64,000 nucleotides of DNA from Bartonella taylorii (lineage in GTDB: Bacteria > Pseudomonadota > Alphaproteobacteria > Rhizobiales > Rhizobiaceae): positions 513,001-577,000 of the forward strand of contig NZ_CP083693.1 of NCBI RefSeq assembly GCF_023920105.1, written 5' to 3'. Of the stretch, positions 28,914 to 39,822 are shown in pieces. Under the pieces are notes generated by a model. The model saw nothing but the letters and a program-made list of their open reading frames with translations, was not told the origin of the DNA and searched no databases. The position numbers and the translations under genes were made by a program. Every line of letters starts with the position of its first letter. Positions within the stretch are counted from its first letter, which is position 1.

Positions 28914-29027
28914 AGTGTTTTGTTTAGAAATTTGAGTTAGGGGATTTTAGGGTGTTTCGTGTGGGTTCCTCTGGTTTGATGATGGGACTTTGTTAGCGTG
29001 CTTCCGGAAAAGAAAAAGGAATGAGGA

Positions 29028-29576
29028 ATGGCACATAAAGAACGTGGTGAGCGAGAAGAGCGTGATAGTGAATTTGTCGATAGACTTGTTCATATCAATC
29101 GTGTTGCTAAAGTTGTGAAAGGTGGGCGGCGTTTTGGTTTTGCTGCTCTTGTTGTTGTTGGAGATCAAAAAGGTCGTGTGGGTTTTGGCCATGGTAAGGC
29201 GCGTGAAGTGCCAGAAGCAGTTCGTAAAGCTACAGAAGCTGCAAAGCGTGCAATGATTTATGTTCCGTTGCGGTCTGGGCGTACATTACATCATGATCTT
29301 GAAGGTCGTCACGGCGCTGGTCGTGTTTTACTGCGTTCTGCTTCTGCTGGTACCGGTATTATTGCTGGTGGGCCGATGCGTGCTATTTTTGAAACTCTTG
29401 GTATGCAGGATGTTGTTGCAAAATCATTAGGATCGTCGAATCCTTATAACATGGTGCGTGCAACATTTGACGCCTTAATGCATCAAATGCATCCTAGAGA
29501 TATTGCGGTTCAACGCGGTATTAAATATTCAACTTTGCAGGCACGTCGTAGGCATTTAGTTGATGCGGAAAGCTAG
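29028..29576 (+). CDS. rpsE: 30S ribosomal protein S5
   Basis: 30S accuracy and mRNA-entry protein, 182 residues. The double-stranded RNA-binding-like N-terminal domain contains [20 protein letters not shown], the loop in which spectinomycin-resistance changes arise elsewhere. The C-terminal domain carries [15 protein letters not shown]. The start ATG 29028 is supported by AGGAATGAGGA upstream. Confidence 0.97.
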   Translation: MAHKERGEREERDSEFVDRLVHINRVAKVVKGGRRFGFAALVVVGDQKGRVGFGHGKAREVPEAVRKATEAAKRAMIYVPLRSGRTLHHDLEGRHGAGRVLLRSASAGTGIIAGGPMRAIFETLGMQDVVAKSLGSSNPYNMVRATFDALMHQMHPRDIAVQRGIKYSTLQARRRHLVDAES

Positions 29577-29607
29577 TTTCTGAGATTATCAGAAAGGGAA
29601 TTAGGAA

Positions 29608-29814
29608 ATGGTTCAGAAAAAATCTCAGAATGGCAAAACTGTGACGGTAGAACAAATTGGTAGTCCAATTCGGAATTCGCAGATTCAGCGTGCAACCTTG
29701 AAGGGACTCGGGTTAAATAAAATACGTCGGCGACGTGTTTTAGAGGATACGCTTTGTGTGCGAGGTATGATTGCTAAGGTTCGGCATCTTGTTCGCGTTA
29801 TAGATGAAGATTAA
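29608..29814 (+). CDS. rpmD: 50S ribosomal protein L30
   Basis: Small 50S protein, 68 residues; core [20 protein letters not shown] and the C-terminal [17 protein letters not shown]. Slightly longer at the N-terminus than the enterobacterial protein, as usual in Rhizobiales. rplO starts 20 bp later. Confidence 0.95.
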   Translation: MVQKKSQNGKTVTVEQIGSPIRNSQIQRATLKGLGLNKIRRRRVLEDTLCVRGMIAKVRHLVRVIDED

Positions 29815-29834
29815 CGGTTGCGGGAGTATAGGAT

Positions 29835-30302
29835 ATGAAACTCAATGAGCTGCGCGATTGCGAAGGTGCAACAAGAGGTCGTAAACGTGTTGGGCGTGGT
29901 ATTGGTTCTGGTGCCGGTAAAACTGGTGGACGTGGTGTAAAGGGGCAAAGTTCACGTTCTGGTGTTTCACTTAATGGTTTTGAAGGTGGGCAAATGCCTA
30001 TCTATCGCCGTTTACCAAAACGTGGATTTAAGAATTTTTTTGCTAAGACTTATAACGAAGTTTCACTGAGACGTATTCAATGGGCAGTTGATGCAGGCAA
30101 GTTGGATATTGAGAAACCTGTTGATATTATGGCGCTGAAAGAGGCTGGTATTATTCGTTGTGTGAGGGATGGTGTACGCCTTCTTGCTGATGGTGAGGTA
30201 AAAGCAAAGATTATAATTCATGTGTCTGGTGCTTCTGAGGCTGCTCGTATTAAGATTGAAAAAGCTGGTGGTCAGGTTGTTTTTCCTGAGGCTGTTCGGT
30301 GA
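29835..30302 (+). CDS. rplO: 50S ribosomal protein L15
   Basis: Late-assembly 50S protein, 155 residues. The glycine-rich basic N-terminus ([20 protein letters not shown]) and [19 protein letters not shown] are family standard. It is followed by a 168-bp gap before secY. Confidence 0.98.
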   Translation: MKLNELRDCEGATRGRKRVGRGIGSGAGKTGGRGVKGQSSRSGVSLNGFEGGQMPIYRRLPKRGFKNFFAKTYNEVSLRRIQWAVDAGKLDIEKPVDIMALKEAGIIRCVRDGVRLLADGEVKAKIIIHVSGASEAARIKIEKAGGQVVFPEAVR

Positions 30303-30470
30303 GCTTATTTTGACATGAATGATGTCCTAAGCAGTTTTTATGCTCTTTGTTTGGGGATATTTTTTATGGAGAATTGTTTAAGTTTTGTATTTATTTATGT
30401 ATGATGACAGGAATTTCTGGAGTTATGCTTTTGTGATTTAAAGAACTAGAGTGGGGATTGGAGAGGTTTT

Positions 30471-31817
30471 ATGGCATCAGCGGCAGAGCAGTTTGCTTCC
30501 AATATAAACTTTGGGGCTTTTTCACGTGCAACCGAATTGAAAAAGCGTATTTGGTTTACCTTAGCTGCGCTTCTTGTTTATCGCTTTGGTACTTATATCT
30601 CTCTTCCCGGTATTAATATTGATTCTTTACGCCAAACATTTGAACATCATGCTTCTGGTGTTTTGGGGTTGTTTAATATGTTTGCTGGAGGTGCTGTTGG
30701 GCGCATGGCAATTTTTGCGCTGGGAATTATGCCTTATATATCGGCATCAATTATTGTACAATTGCTAACCTCAGTTATCCCTTCGTTAGAAACCCTTAAA
30801 AAAGAAGGTGAAGTAGGTCGTAAGGTTATTAATCAGTATACTCGCTACGTAACAGTAGTTTTAGCAATTCTGCAAGCGTTTGGTATCGCGGTTGCACTTG
30901 AAACGGGTATAGGAACAGGGCTTCAAATTGTTTTGGAGCCGGGGTTTATGTTTCGTGTTTCTTCTGTTATTACGCTTGTTGGTGGAACAATGTTTTTGAT
31001 GTGGCTTGGCGAGCAAATTACGTCACGCGGTGTTGGTAATGGGGTTTCTCTTATTATTTTTACAGGTATTGTGGCTAATCTCCCTTCCACTTTTGCTCAA
31101 CTTTTAACTGCACATAGTCAAGCTGATTTATCAACTTTTTTGTTAATAGCGATCGTTCTTATTGCAGTTTCTGTTATAGGAATTATTGTTTTTGTAGAAC
31201 GTGCGCAACGGCGGATTCTTATTCAGTATCCGAAACGTCAAGTTGGAAATCAGATGTTTCAGGGAGATATGTCACATCTTCCTTTAAAATTAAATACTGC
31301 CGGTGTTATTCCACCAATTTTTGCTTCATCTTTGTTGTTATTGCCTGCAACTATTAATAATTTTTCTGACAAAATGCCGCAATGGGTTCAGGCTATTTCT
31401 TATTCTCTTGGTCACGGACAGCCGCTTTATATGATTGTCTATGCTATTTTAATGGCGTTTTTTTGCTTTTTTTATACAGCTATTGTGTTTAATCCAAGTG
31501 ATACGGCGGATCAGTTGAAAAAGCATTCTGGTTTTGTTCCAGGTATTCGTCCCGGTGAGCGTACAGCGGAGTATATTGATTATGTTTTGACGCGCATTAC
31601 TGTTGTGGGAGCGATTTATATTATTTTGGTTTGTTTGTTACCTGAGTTTATGATATCTGCACTACAGGTTCCTTTTTATCTTGGGGGGACGTCTTTGTTG
31701 ATCGTTGTTACTGTTACGCTTGATACAGTTGCTCAAATTCAAGGACATCTTGTTGCGCACCAATATGAAGGATTGATTAAAAAGTCAAAACTTCGTGGAG
31801 GTAGAAGGAATCGATGA
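30471..31817 (+). CDS. secY: Protein translocase subunit SecY
   Basis: Channel subunit of the Sec translocon in the inner membrane, 448 residues with about ten membrane spans. Recognisable parts: [20 protein letters not shown] (first span), the plug-region [20 protein letters not shown], and the cytoplasmic loop [20 protein letters not shown]. Its TGA stop overlaps the adk ATG by 4 bp. The 168-bp upstream gap could carry an internal promoter, but I could not define one. Confidence 0.98.
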   Translation: MASAAEQFASNINFGAFSRATELKKRIWFTLAALLVYRFGTYISLPGINIDSLRQTFEHHASGVLGLFNMFAGGAVGRMAIFALGIMPYISASIIVQLLTSVIPSLETLKKEGEVGRKVINQYTRYVTVVLAILQAFGIAVALETGIGTGLQIVLEPGFMFRVSSVITLVGGTMFLMWLGEQITSRGVGNGVSLIIFTGIVANLPSTFAQLLTAHSQADLSTFLLIAIVLIAVSVIGIIVFVERAQRRILIQYPKRQVGNQMFQGDMSHLPLKLNTAGVIPPIFASSLLLLPATINNFSDKMPQWVQAISYSLGHGQPLYMIVYAILMAFFCFFYTAIVFNPSDTADQLKKHSGFVPGIRPGERTAEYIDYVLTRITVVGAIYIILVCLLPEFMISALQVPFYLGGTSLLIVVTVTLDTVAQIQGHLVAHQYEGLIKKSKLRGGRRNR

Positions 31818-32392
31818 GAATTGTTCTTTTGGGTCCTCCTGGAGCTGGAAAAGGTACACAAGCTAAAATGTTAACTGAGGAGTATCATATCCCTCAATTA
31901 TCGACGGGCGATATGTTACGTGAAGTTATTACCAGAGAAACAGAAGTTGGTAAAAAAGCTAAAGCTGTTATGAGTTCTGGTGCTTTAGTTCCTGATAGTA
32001 TTGTTAATCAAATTGTATCAGAACGAATTGACGAAAGTGATTGTATAAACGGTTTTGTCTTGGATGGGTATCCGCGGACTGTAGGACAGGCAGAAGCATT
32101 GCAGCAGATTCTGCAGTCAAAAAATATGCAGCTTGATGCTGTTATTGAATTGAGTGTTGATGAAGATGCGTTGATTGAAAGAATGAAGAAACGCGTTGAG
32201 GAAACTATAGCTGCTGGTGGGCAAGTTCGTTCAGATGATAATCCTGTTGCTTTTGCGAAGCGATTAGTAGAATATCGTGAAAAAACAGCTCCCTTATCAA
32301 AATTTTATTCAGAGAGGGGATTGTTGAAAGTGATTGATGGGATGATTGATATTACTGAGATATCACACATGATTAAAAAGTGTCTTCTATAA
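31814..32392 (+). CDS. adk: Adenylate kinase
   Basis: Interconverts AMP, ADP and ATP. 192 residues with P-loop [13 protein letters not shown] at the N-terminus, the NMP-binding [10 protein letters not shown] and the core [13 protein letters not shown]. The LID region is the short type ([18 protein letters not shown]) without zinc cysteines. Its ATG overlaps the secY stop (ATGA), so translation is coupled. The C-terminus is slightly shorter than in enterobacteria. Confidence 0.97.
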   Translation: MRIVLLGPPGAGKGTQAKMLTEEYHIPQLSTGDMLREVITRETEVGKKAKAVMSSGALVPDSIVNQIVSERIDESDCINGFVLDGYPRTVGQAEALQQILQSKNMQLDAVIELSVDEDALIERMKKRVEETIAAGGQVRSDDNPVAFAKRLVEYREKTAPLSKFYSERGLLKVIDGMIDITEISHMIKKCLL

Positions 32393-32571
32393 GGAATTTT
32401 TTAGAAATAAATGAAAAGTATTGACTTTTTGGGTAAAATCTATCAGAAACAGCTTCAGTTTATTTCAATAAAGTGATTGGATTCGGAGTGTGTTTATGCC
32501 GGATCGTTTTTTTCTGTAAGGTACATCAGGTATTTTATGGTTAATTTTTAACATAACCAAGGAGAGTAGGC

Positions 32572-32940
32572 GTGGCTCGTATTGCTGGCGTCAATATCCC
32601 GACAAATAAGCGTGTAATTATTGCGCTTCAATATATTCACGGGATTGGACCAAAATTTGCTCAAGAAATTACTAAGAAGGTTGGCATTCCCATAGGGCGT
32701 CGTGTGCATGAGCTTTCGGATGCAGAGGTGTTGCAAATTCGTGAGGCTATAGATCAAGGCTATCAAGTTGAAGGGGATCTTCGCCGTGAGGTTGCGATGA
32801 ATGTTAAGCGTTTGATGGATCTTGGTTGTTATCGTGGTTTACGTCATCGCCGTTCTTTGCCTGTTCGTGGACAACGTACGCATACAAATGCACGTACGCG
32901 CAAGGGGCCGGCTAAGGCAATTGCTGGAAAGAAAAAATAA
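32572..32940 (+). CDS. rpsM: 30S ribosomal protein S13
   Basis: 30S head protein contacting tRNA and the 50S bridge, 122 residues. GTG start ([20 protein letters not shown]) with AAGGAGAG upstream. C-terminal [20 protein letters not shown] is typical. Opens the alpha segment after a 179-bp gap. Confidence 0.97.
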   Translation: MARIAGVNIPTNKRVIIALQYIHGIGPKFAQEITKKVGIPIGRRVHELSDAEVLQIREAIDQGYQVEGDLRREVAMNVKRLMDLGCYRGLRHRRSLPVRGQRTHTNARTRKGPAKAIAGKKK

Positions 32941-33066
32941 TAGTCTTTTTTAAAAGAGTTTTATTTTTTTTAGGTGTTTTGTTTTTTGTTAAAGTTTTTT
33001 TAATAAGAACAAAGAGGGTGGAGCTGCTGGTATTACGGCAGTGAAGAGATCGTTGAAAGGAAGACT

Positions 33067-33456
33067 ATGGCCAAGGAAGGCACACGGGTTCGTCGCCGCG
33101 AGCGCAAAAATATTTCATCAGGTGTTGTGCATATCAATTCAACATTTAACAATACAATGATTACCATTGCTGATGCTCAGGGGAACACAATTGCGTGGTC
33201 TTCTGCTGGTGCTCAGGGATTTAAAGGTTCGCGCAAATCTACGCCTTTTGCGGCTCAGGTTGCCGCAGAAGATTGTGCTAGAAAAGCGCAGGAACACGGT
33301 ATGCGTTCCTTGGAGGTTGAGGTTTGTGGTCCTGGTTCAGGTCGTGAGTCTGCTTTGCGTGCTTTGCAATCTGTTGGTTTTATCATTACTTCCATTCGTG
33401 ATGTAACGCCAATTCCTCATAATGGATGCCGTCCCCGAAAAAGACGGCGTGTTTAA
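33067..33456 (+). CDS. rpsK: 30S ribosomal protein S11
   Basis: Platform protein at the mRNA exit, 129 residues. Family blocks [20 protein letters not shown] and [16 protein letters not shown] at the C-terminus. RBS GAAAGGAAG just upstream of ATG 33067. It sits 126 bp after rpsM and 94 bp before rpoA. Confidence 0.97.
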   Translation: MAKEGTRVRRRERKNISSGVVHINSTFNNTMITIADAQGNTIAWSSAGAQGFKGSRKSTPFAAQVAAEDCARKAQEHGMRSLEVEVCGPGSGRESALRALQSVGFIITSIRDVTPIPHNGCRPRKRRRV

Positions 33457-33550
33457 TTGGTGTTGTTTTTTCGTTGTCAGAGGCTTCTCTGATGTTCACA
33501 TTGTCCGTTACGATTGAATGGTAGCGGAACTAGAGAACGGGAATAAAAAT

Positions 33551-34564
33551 ATGATCCAGAAAAACTGGCAGGAACTGATTAAACCCAATAAGGTTGAATT
33601 TTGTACACATGATAATCCAAATGTTTTGAGTGTGATTGCAGAGCCTCTTGAGCGTGGTTTTGGCTTAACGTTGGGGAATGCGCTTCGCCGTGTGTTATTG
33701 TCTTCGCTTCGTGGTGCCGCGGTTACCGCTGTGCAAATTGATGGAGTGTTGCATGAATTCTCATCAATTCCGGGCGTGCGCGAGGATGTTACAGATATTA
33801 TTTTAAATATCAAAGAAATTGCGCTTCGTATGGAAGAAGAGGGACCTAAACGTATTGTCCTTTGTAAAGAGGGCCCTGGTGTTGTAAGAGCTGGAGATAT
33901 AAGTACTGTTGGGGATATGGAAATCCTGAATCCAGAACATGTTATTTGTACTCTTGATGAAGGTTCTGAGATTCGTATGGAATTTATTGTTAATACAGGA
34001 AAAGGTTATGTTCCATCTGACCGTAATTGTGTCGATGATGCGCCCATAGGCCTTATTCCAGTTGACAGTCTTTACTCACCAATTCGTAAAGTCTCTTATA
34101 AAGTAGAAAATACACGCGAAGGTCAAGTGTTGGATTATGATAAATTAACACTCACGATTGAGACAAATGGTGCTGTTAATGGAGAGGATGCTGTTGCTTT
34201 TGCGGCGCGTATTCTTCAAGATCAATTATCATTATTTGTCAATTTTGAGGAGCCGCAGAAGGAGATTGTTGAAGAGTCTGATTCTGAACTTGCTTTTAAT
34301 CCTGCGCTGCTCAAAAAGGTGGATGAGTTAGAACTTTCAGTTCGTTCGGCAAATTGTCTTAAAAATGATAATATTGTCTATATTGGTGATCTTATTCAGA
34401 AAACGGAATCTGAAATGCTTCGGACACCGAATTTTGGGCGAAAGTCGTTAAATGAAATTAAGGAAGTTTTGGCATGTATGGGACTGCATCTTGGTATGGA
34501 AATTCCTGCATGGCCTCCTGAGAATATCGATGATCTTGCTAAACGCTATGAAGATCAGTATTAA
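33551..34564 (+). CDS. rpoA: RNA polymerase alpha subunit
   Basis: Assembles RNA polymerase and contacts regulators and UP elements. 337 residues from ATG 33551 ([17 protein letters not shown]); the in-frame start at 33518 adds 11 unlikely residues. The N-terminal domain holds [20 protein letters not shown]; the C-terminal domain (about residues 250-320) carries the helix-hairpin-helix with the [17 protein letters not shown] motif that binds DNA. Followed after 24 bp by rplQ. Confidence 0.98.
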   Translation: MIQKNWQELIKPNKVEFCTHDNPNVLSVIAEPLERGFGLTLGNALRRVLLSSLRGAAVTAVQIDGVLHEFSSIPGVREDVTDIILNIKEIALRMEEEGPKRIVLCKEGPGVVRAGDISTVGDMEILNPEHVICTLDEGSEIRMEFIVNTGKGYVPSDRNCVDDAPIGLIPVDSLYSPIRKVSYKVENTREGQVLDYDKLTLTIETNGAVNGEDAVAFAARILQDQLSLFVNFEEPQKEIVEESDSELAFNPALLKKVDELELSVRSANCLKNDNIVYIGDLIQKTESEMLRTPNFGRKSLNEIKEVLACMGLHLGMEIPAWPPENIDDLAKRYEDQY

Positions 34565-34588
34565 AGTTAAAATTTAAGGAGAAGGCTC

Positions 34589-35017
34589 ATGCGCCATAGT
34601 AATTCAGGTCGCAAATTGAACCGAACTGCTAGTCATCGTAAAGCTATGTTTGCAAATATGGCGGTTTCACTGATAGAGCATGAACAAATTGTGACGACGC
34701 TTCCAAAGGCTAAAGAAATTCGTCCTATTGTTGAAAAGTTAGTGACTCTTGGTAAGCGTGGAGGATTGCATGCGCGTCGGCAAGCAATTTCTGCGCTTCG
34801 TGATGCGGGAAAAGTTGCGAAATTGTTTGATATACTTGCGCCGCGTTATGCATCGCGCAACGGTGGATATTTGCGTATTATGAAAGCAGGGTTTCGTACA
34901 GGTGATAATGCTCCCATGGCTGTTATAGAATTTGTTGATCGAGATATCGATGCGAAGGGTGCTGTGGATCGTGCACGTGCAGAAGATGTTTCAGATGAAA
35001 AAGAATCTTCTTCATAA
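34589..35017 (+). CDS. rplQ: 50S ribosomal protein L17
   Basis: Exit-port protein, 142 residues: [20 protein letters not shown], with the core [20 protein letters not shown] and an acidic alphaproteobacterial C-terminal tail. Last gene of the supercluster; RBS AAGGAGAAGG lies upstream and a strong terminator follows about 30 bp after the stop. Confidence 0.97.
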   Translation: MRHSNSGRKLNRTASHRKAMFANMAVSLIEHEQIVTTLPKAKEIRPIVEKLVTLGKRGGLHARRQAISALRDAGKVAKLFDILAPRYASRNGGYLRIMKAGFRTGDNAPMAVIEFVDRDIDAKGAVDRARAEDVSDEKESSS

Positions 35018-35046
35018 ATTATTTTCTTTTCGTTGTGTTTGAGAAG

Positions 35047-35069
35047 GCCGCCTTTTAGGGCGGTTTTTT
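35047..35069 (+). terminator. Rho-independent terminator of the ribosomal supercluster
   Basis: CCGCC (35048-35052) pairs with GGCGG (35059-35063), loop TTTTAG, followed by six Ts. It is the strongest GC stem in the local AT-rich sequence and closes the rpsL-rplQ supercluster. Confidence 0.85.
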
Positions 35070-35274
35070 GTTAGCATTACAGAGTAGGCTTTATTTAAGT
35101 GATAAAAGCAAAAAGGGGGTTATAAAATATTGAATTATTTGTTTTTTATAATATTTGTTGTTCAGATAGGTTGTTTTTATTTTCAATTGTAAATATTAAT
35201 GGAGACGCTTAATTTATAAGGGATGAGAGGTGGCTGTTCTCTTAAAGGGTAGATTAGTTTATAAGGAGCGAATA

Positions 35275-36669
35275 ATGAAGAATTCTCTTTTTGTTGGGCT
35301 TTTTTTTGTAATTATAGCGCAAATATCATTTCCCTGTACATATGCGCAAATTCCGAAAACACAGTCAGAAATTACTCTTTCATTTGCTCCTTTAGTTAAA
35401 AAGACTATTCCGTCTGTTGTAAATATTTATGCAGCTCGGCAAATTAGAGCGCGTTCGCCTTTTGAAGGCGATCCATTTTTTGAGCAGTTTTTTGGTCGTT
35501 TTCAAAACAATCTGCCTGTACGTAAGCAATCTTCATTAGGGTCTGGGGTGATTGTTGATACGCGTGGTCTGATCGTTACGAATTATCATGTCATTAAGGA
35601 TGCAAATGAAATTAAAGTTGCTCTTTCTGATGGACGAGAATTTGAGAGTAAGGTTATGCTCAAAGATGAAGCAACGGATATTGCTGTACTTAAAATTGAT
35701 GCAAAAGGTGCGCAGTTTCCCGTTCTTCCTTTGGGAGATTCCGATGCAGTTGAAGTTGGTGATCTTGTTTTAGCAATTGGTAATCCTTTTGGTGTTGGTC
35801 AAACAGTTACAAGTGGTATTGTGTCAGCGCAAGCACGTACACGTGTTGGTATTTCTGATTTTGACTTTTTTATTCAAACAGATGCTGCCATTAATCCAGG
35901 TAATTCTGGTGGGGCTTTGATTGATATGAAAGGGCAATTAATCGGGATTAATACAGCTATTTATTCGCGTTCTGGTGGCTCTGTAGGGATTGGTTTTGCT
36001 ATTCCGGCGAATCTTGTAAAGGTGATGCTTGATACCGTTAAACATGGCGGGAAGTATTTTGTACCACCTTATATTGGTGCATCTTTTCAAAATGTTACAC
36101 CTGATATTGCAGGTGGTTTAGGTTTAGAACGTCCCTATGGTGCTCTTATTATTGAAATTAGCAAAGATAGTCCTGCTGAAAAAGCTGGTTTGAAAGTAGG
36201 TGATGTTATTTTGAGTATGCAAGGGGTACGAATTGATAGTCCAGATAGCCTTGGATATCGTTTGATGACAGCTGGCATGGGGCAGAGCCTTCCTTTAGAA
36301 TATTTACGAAACGGCAAAACTTTCAAAACAGAAATAACCGTTTTATCAGTACCAGAATCTGAATTCTTAAAATCTGAAAAAATTATTGATGAAGGTCCTC
36401 TTTCCGGTGCTGAAGTATTAGATTTAACACCGCAAAATAGTCGACGTTTTCATCTTCCTGTATCTGCAAGAGGTGTTGTGATTACCAATCTTGACGAACT
36501 GAGCAATGCTGCTGGAATTTTTCGTCCAGGAGATATTTTGCGTGTTGTTAATGGCCATAAGATTCAAACAGTCAGTCAGTTGAAAAAGATTCTTATGCAA
36601 AGTCGTCCGCGTATTTGGCAATTGGAATATGAACGTGATGGTATGTATATTCGCCAATTTATTCGCTGA
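35275..36669 (+). CDS. HtrA/Deg family periplasmic serine protease
   Basis: A periplasmic protease/chaperone for misfolded proteins, 464 residues from ATG 35275 (AAGGAG six bases upstream; the longer frame from 35230 has no such signal). Signal peptide with hydrophobic VGLFFVIIAQISFP. Trypsin-like domain with His in VTNYHVIKDANEI, Asp in EATDIAVLKIDA and Ser in NPGNSGGALIDM. Two PDZ-like regions follow (about residues 260-350 and 380-455). Rhizobiales carry several DegP paralogues, so the exact orthologue (degP or degQ type) is not settled. rarA begins 8 bp after the stop. Confidence 0.93.
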   Translation: MKNSLFVGLFFVIIAQISFPCTYAQIPKTQSEITLSFAPLVKKTIPSVVNIYAARQIRARSPFEGDPFFEQFFGRFQNNLPVRKQSSLGSGVIVDTRGLIVTNYHVIKDANEIKVALSDGREFESKVMLKDEATDIAVLKIDAKGAQFPVLPLGDSDAVEVGDLVLAIGNPFGVGQTVTSGIVSAQARTRVGISDFDFFIQTDAAINPGNSGGALIDMKGQLIGINTAIYSRSGGSVGIGFAIPANLVKVMLDTVKHGGKYFVPPYIGASFQNVTPDIAGGLGLERPYGALIIEISKDSPAEKAGLKVGDVILSMQGVRIDSPDSLGYRLMTAGMGQSLPLEYLRNGKTFKTEITVLSVPESEFLKSEKIIDEGPLSGAEVLDLTPQNSRRFHLPVSARGVVITNLDELSNAAGIFRPGDILRVVNGHKIQTVSQLKKILMQSRPRIWQLEYERDGMYIRQFIR

Positions 36670-36677
36670 GGTTTTTT

Positions 36678-37991
36678 TTGAACAAAGATTTTTTTACTTC
36701 GTCGCTTGATTTCCAAGTTAATAAAAATCAGCCGCTTGCAGAAAGGATGCGTCCTCGCTCTCTTCATGATGTAATGGGACAATATCACTTAGTTGGGGAG
36801 GAGGGGGTGCTTTCACGCATGATAGCAGCTGGTTCATTTGGTTCGATGATTTTCTGGGGACCACCGGGGACAGGAAAAACAACAGTTGCACGTTTGTTAG
36901 CTCTTGAAACAAATTTCTCTTTTGAGCAAGTTTCTGCTATTTTTACTGGAGTTTCTGAACTTAAAAAGATTTTTGAAATTGCTCGGACTCGTTTTATGTC
37001 TGGGGGGCGAACGATTTTGTTTGTCGATGAAATTCATAGATTTAATCGTGCTCAGCAGGATAGTTTTCTTCCCGTCATGGAAGACGGTACGGTCATTCTT
37101 ATAGGTGCAACAACAGAAAATCCTTCATTTGAACTTAATGCTGCTCTTCTTTCTCGTGCACGTGTTTTGACGTTCCTTCCCCATGACAATGAAAGCTTGA
37201 GCAAGCTTTTGAAACGCGCGGAAGAAGTGGAAGGAAAGCTTCTTCCCTTGGATGATGATGCTAGAGGTATTTTGATCGGGATGTCTGATGGTGATGCGCG
37301 GGCAGCGTTAACATTGGCAGAGGAAGTTTGGTGTGCTGCACGACAAGGAGAGATATTTGATACTGTTGCTTTGCAAAAAATCATTCAACGTCGTGCTCCA
37401 ATTTATGATAAAGGACAGGAGGGTCACTATAATCTCATTTCAGCGTTGCATAAGTCAGTTCGTGGATCTGATCCTGATGCTGCTCTTTATTATTTGGCGC
37501 GTATGTTTGATGCGGGAGAAGATCCTCTCTATATTGGGCGAAGATTAGTTCGTATGGCTGTTGAAGATATTGGTTTGGCAGATCCTCAAGCTCTTGTCAT
37601 TTGTAATGCAGCAAAAGATGCTTATGATTATTTAGGATCACCTGAGGGAGAATTGGCTTTAGTACAAGCGTGTCTCTATGTTGCAACTGCGCCAAAATCA
37701 AATGCAACATATCTTGCATATAAAGCAGCTATGCATTGTGCACGAAAAAATGGCTCTTTACCCCCTCCTAAGCACATTTTGAATGCACCTACAAAATTTA
37801 TGAAGGAAGAAGGGTATGGACATGGTTATCGTTATGACCATGATGAACCAGATGCTTTTTCGGGACAGGAATACTTTCCTGAGAAACTTGGGCGCCAGAG
37901 CTATTATCAACCACGAGAACGTGGTTTTGAACGTGAAATCGCGAAACGTCTTGAGTGGTGGAAAAAATTGCGTAAAAAGCGAACCAGTTAA
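36678..37991 (+). CDS. rarA: Replication-associated recombination protein A (AAA+ ATPase)
   Basis: RarA/MgsA acts at stalled replication forks. 437 residues: Walker A GPPGTGKTTVARLLA, Walker B FVDEIHRFNRAQQ, sensor 1 IGATTENPSFELN, then the C-terminal tetramerisation domain including YLARMFDAGEDPLYIGRRLV. The best start is TTG 36678 (MNKDFFTSS); it is only 8 bp after the protease stop, so the two are probably co-transcribed. A later ATG at 36747 would cut into the conserved LAERMRPRSLHDVMGQ region. Confidence 0.94.
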   Translation: MNKDFFTSSLDFQVNKNQPLAERMRPRSLHDVMGQYHLVGEEGVLSRMIAAGSFGSMIFWGPPGTGKTTVARLLALETNFSFEQVSAIFTGVSELKKIFEIARTRFMSGGRTILFVDEIHRFNRAQQDSFLPVMEDGTVILIGATTENPSFELNAALLSRARVLTFLPHDNESLSKLLKRAEEVEGKLLPLDDDARGILIGMSDGDARAALTLAEEVWCAARQGEIFDTVALQKIIQRRAPIYDKGQEGHYNLISALHKSVRGSDPDAALYYLARMFDAGEDPLYIGRRLVRMAVEDIGLADPQALVICNAAKDAYDYLGSPEGELALVQACLYVATAPKSNATYLAYKAAMHCARKNGSLPPPKHILNAPTKFMKEEGYGHGYRYDHDEPDAFSGQEYFPEKLGRQSYYQPRERGFEREIAKRLEWWKKLRKKRTS

Positions 37992-38579
37992 AAATGTAAT
38001 TTTAATTAAGATATGATTTTTACGGATCTTAAACTTATTTTACGTCAGTTATGTGATTATAATTTCATTAAGAGACTATGGCATGTCTTAAATGCTTATT
38101 TCTTCATAGTAAGAATTTATATACCCTTAAAAATCAAATTTAAGAGATATTTGTCTAGCTATAATTCATGCGCTGCTTTGTACTTGTGATTTCAGTTGTG
38201 TGCGATGTATTGTGGTTTTGATTGATGAGAAATTTTTTGGCTATCAATAGGGGGGGATTAGATTAAGAGATATGATTTCTTCAGTGTTTGTAAAAAAGTA
38301 TCAGAAATGCTGTATATAAAGTACCGTGTTGAAATTTAAATTGTTTCTTTTCTAGAGGAGAGATATAAATATGCCAAGTTTCTTTCCTTACTATGGAGGT
38401 TTTTTGTCATAAGATAAGGAATAGTAATTCTTTCTATTATGGTAATGATCTGTTGTTGACACAATGTGGGGTTAAAAATGGAAATAGTCTGTGAAAATTT
38501 AAATTCAAGACTTTAGTTAAGCTAAAATAACAGTGTACACTAAGCATTTGGTTGTTATGAATCGGTCAAGGATATAATT
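37992..38579. other. recA upstream region
   Basis: A 588-bp stretch without a protein gene of normal size. It contains a 13-codon ORF at 38371-38412 behind a good ribosome site, listed separately, and presumably the recA promoter. No GTTC-N7-GTTC SOS box of the alphaproteobacterial type is present on either strand. Confidence 0.6.
38371..38412 (+). CDS. Possible 13-residue leader peptide or gene remnant
   Basis: An ATG at 38371 opens a 13-codon frame (MPSFFPYYGGFLS, then TAA), preceded by AGAGGAGAG with about 9 bp spacing, better than many real ribosome sites here. The peptide is aromatic and glycine-rich. It could be a translated leader in the recA upstream region or the start of a lost gene. 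No family is recognised and translation is unproven. Confidence 0.25.
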   Translation: MPSFFPYYGGFLS

Positions 38580-39623
38580 GTGGATAAAACAAAAGCTCTC
38601 GATGCTGCTCTCTCACAAATTGAACGTTCTTTTGGTAAAGGCTCAATTATGCGTCTTGGGCAAAAAGAGCAGGTTGTTGAAATTGAAACAATTCCAACGG
38701 GCTCATTATCCTTGGATATTGCTTTGGGTGTTGGTGGATTACCGAAGGGGCGTATTGTTGAGATTTATGGACCAGAAAGTTCTGGAAAAACAACATTGGC
38801 TCTTCATGCTATTGCTGAGGCACAGAAAATTGGTGGGATTTGTGCTTTTATTGATGCGGAGCATGCTCTTGATCCTATTTATGCGCGTAAGCTTGGTGTT
38901 GATTTAGAAAATTTGTTCATTTCTCAACCCGATACTGGTGAACAAGCACTGGAAATTACAGAAACGTTGGTTCGTTCTGGTGCTGTTGATGTACTTGTTG
39001 TTGATTCTGTAGCGGCTTTGACGCCACGGGCGGAAATTGATGGTGAAATGGGTGATGCTTTACCTGGGCTGCAGGCTCGGTTAATGAGTAAAGCGTTGCG
39101 AAAACTAACAGCAGCAATTTTTCGCTCTAACTGTATGGTTATCTTTATTAATCAAATTCGCATGAAAATTGGTGTCATGTTTGGTTCTCCCGAAACGACA
39201 ACAGGCGGAAACGCTTTAAAGTTTTATGCTTCTGTTCGTTTAGATATTCGTCGTATTGGATCTATTAAAGATCGGGATATGATTGTTGGTAATCAGACAC
39301 GTGTTAAAGTTGTCAAAAATAAATTGGCTCCTCCGTTTAAGCAAGTTGAATTTGATATTATTTATGGTGAAGGCATTTCCAAAGTAGGTGAGTTAATTGA
39401 TTTGGGTGTCAAAGTTGGCGTTGTGGAAAAATCTGGTGCATGGTTTTCTTATAATTCTCAGCGTTTAGGGCAGGGACGGGAAAATGCGAAGCAGTTTTTA
39501 CGCGATCACGTAGAAATAGCTACAGAAATCGAGACAGCTTTGCGTCAAAATGCTGGTCTGATTGCGATTGAATTGTTAGAAAATGTAGGGGCAGAAAGTA
39601 TAGAAAACGATGAAGAAATTTGA
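38580..39623 (+). CDS. recA: Recombinase A
   Basis: DNA strand-exchange protein and SOS co-protease, 347 residues. Walker [14 protein letters not shown], Walker [10 protein letters not shown], the L1/L2 DNA-binding loops around [13 protein letters not shown] and [20 protein letters not shown]. The start is GTG 38580 ([20 protein letters not shown]), giving a N-terminus about 12-15 residues shorter than in many rhizobia; the frame upstream has a stop 39 bp away and no other start. The C-terminus is acidic, as usual. Confidence 0.97.
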   Translation: MDKTKALDAALSQIERSFGKGSIMRLGQKEQVVEIETIPTGSLSLDIALGVGGLPKGRIVEIYGPESSGKTTLALHAIAEAQKIGGICAFIDAEHALDPIYARKLGVDLENLFISQPDTGEQALEITETLVRSGAVDVLVVDSVAALTPRAEIDGEMGDALPGLQARLMSKALRKLTAAIFRSNCMVIFINQIRMKIGVMFGSPETTTGGNALKFYASVRLDIRRIGSIKDRDMIVGNQTRVKVVKNKLAPPFKQVEFDIIYGEGISKVGELIDLGVKVGVVEKSGAWFSYNSQRLGQGRENAKQFLRDHVEIATEIETALRQNAGLIAIELLENVGAESIENDEEI

Positions 39624-39711
39624 TGGAATGCTTGTCTGAATGTGTGGCCGTCATTTATTTTTTTATTTGTTAGAGTTTTAAAATATTAAGATCGCTTATT
39701 TCTAAATTTCT

Positions 39712-39740
39712 TTGAACAAAAATCCACCCTTTGATTAAAT
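39712..39740 (+). promoter_or_regulatory. Possible alaS promoter
   Basis: TTGAAC (39712-39717), 17-bp spacer, TTAAAT (39735-39740), about 80 bp before alaS and after the recA stop. Reasonable match by spacing; no experiment behind it. Confidence 0.35.
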
Positions 39741-39822
39741 TAACTCTACGTGTAGAAAAGAGGATATTTAATGAGGGGAATTTTGTTTTTATGGTTTTGC
39801 GCTGTACTCTACAGGTTACGAT

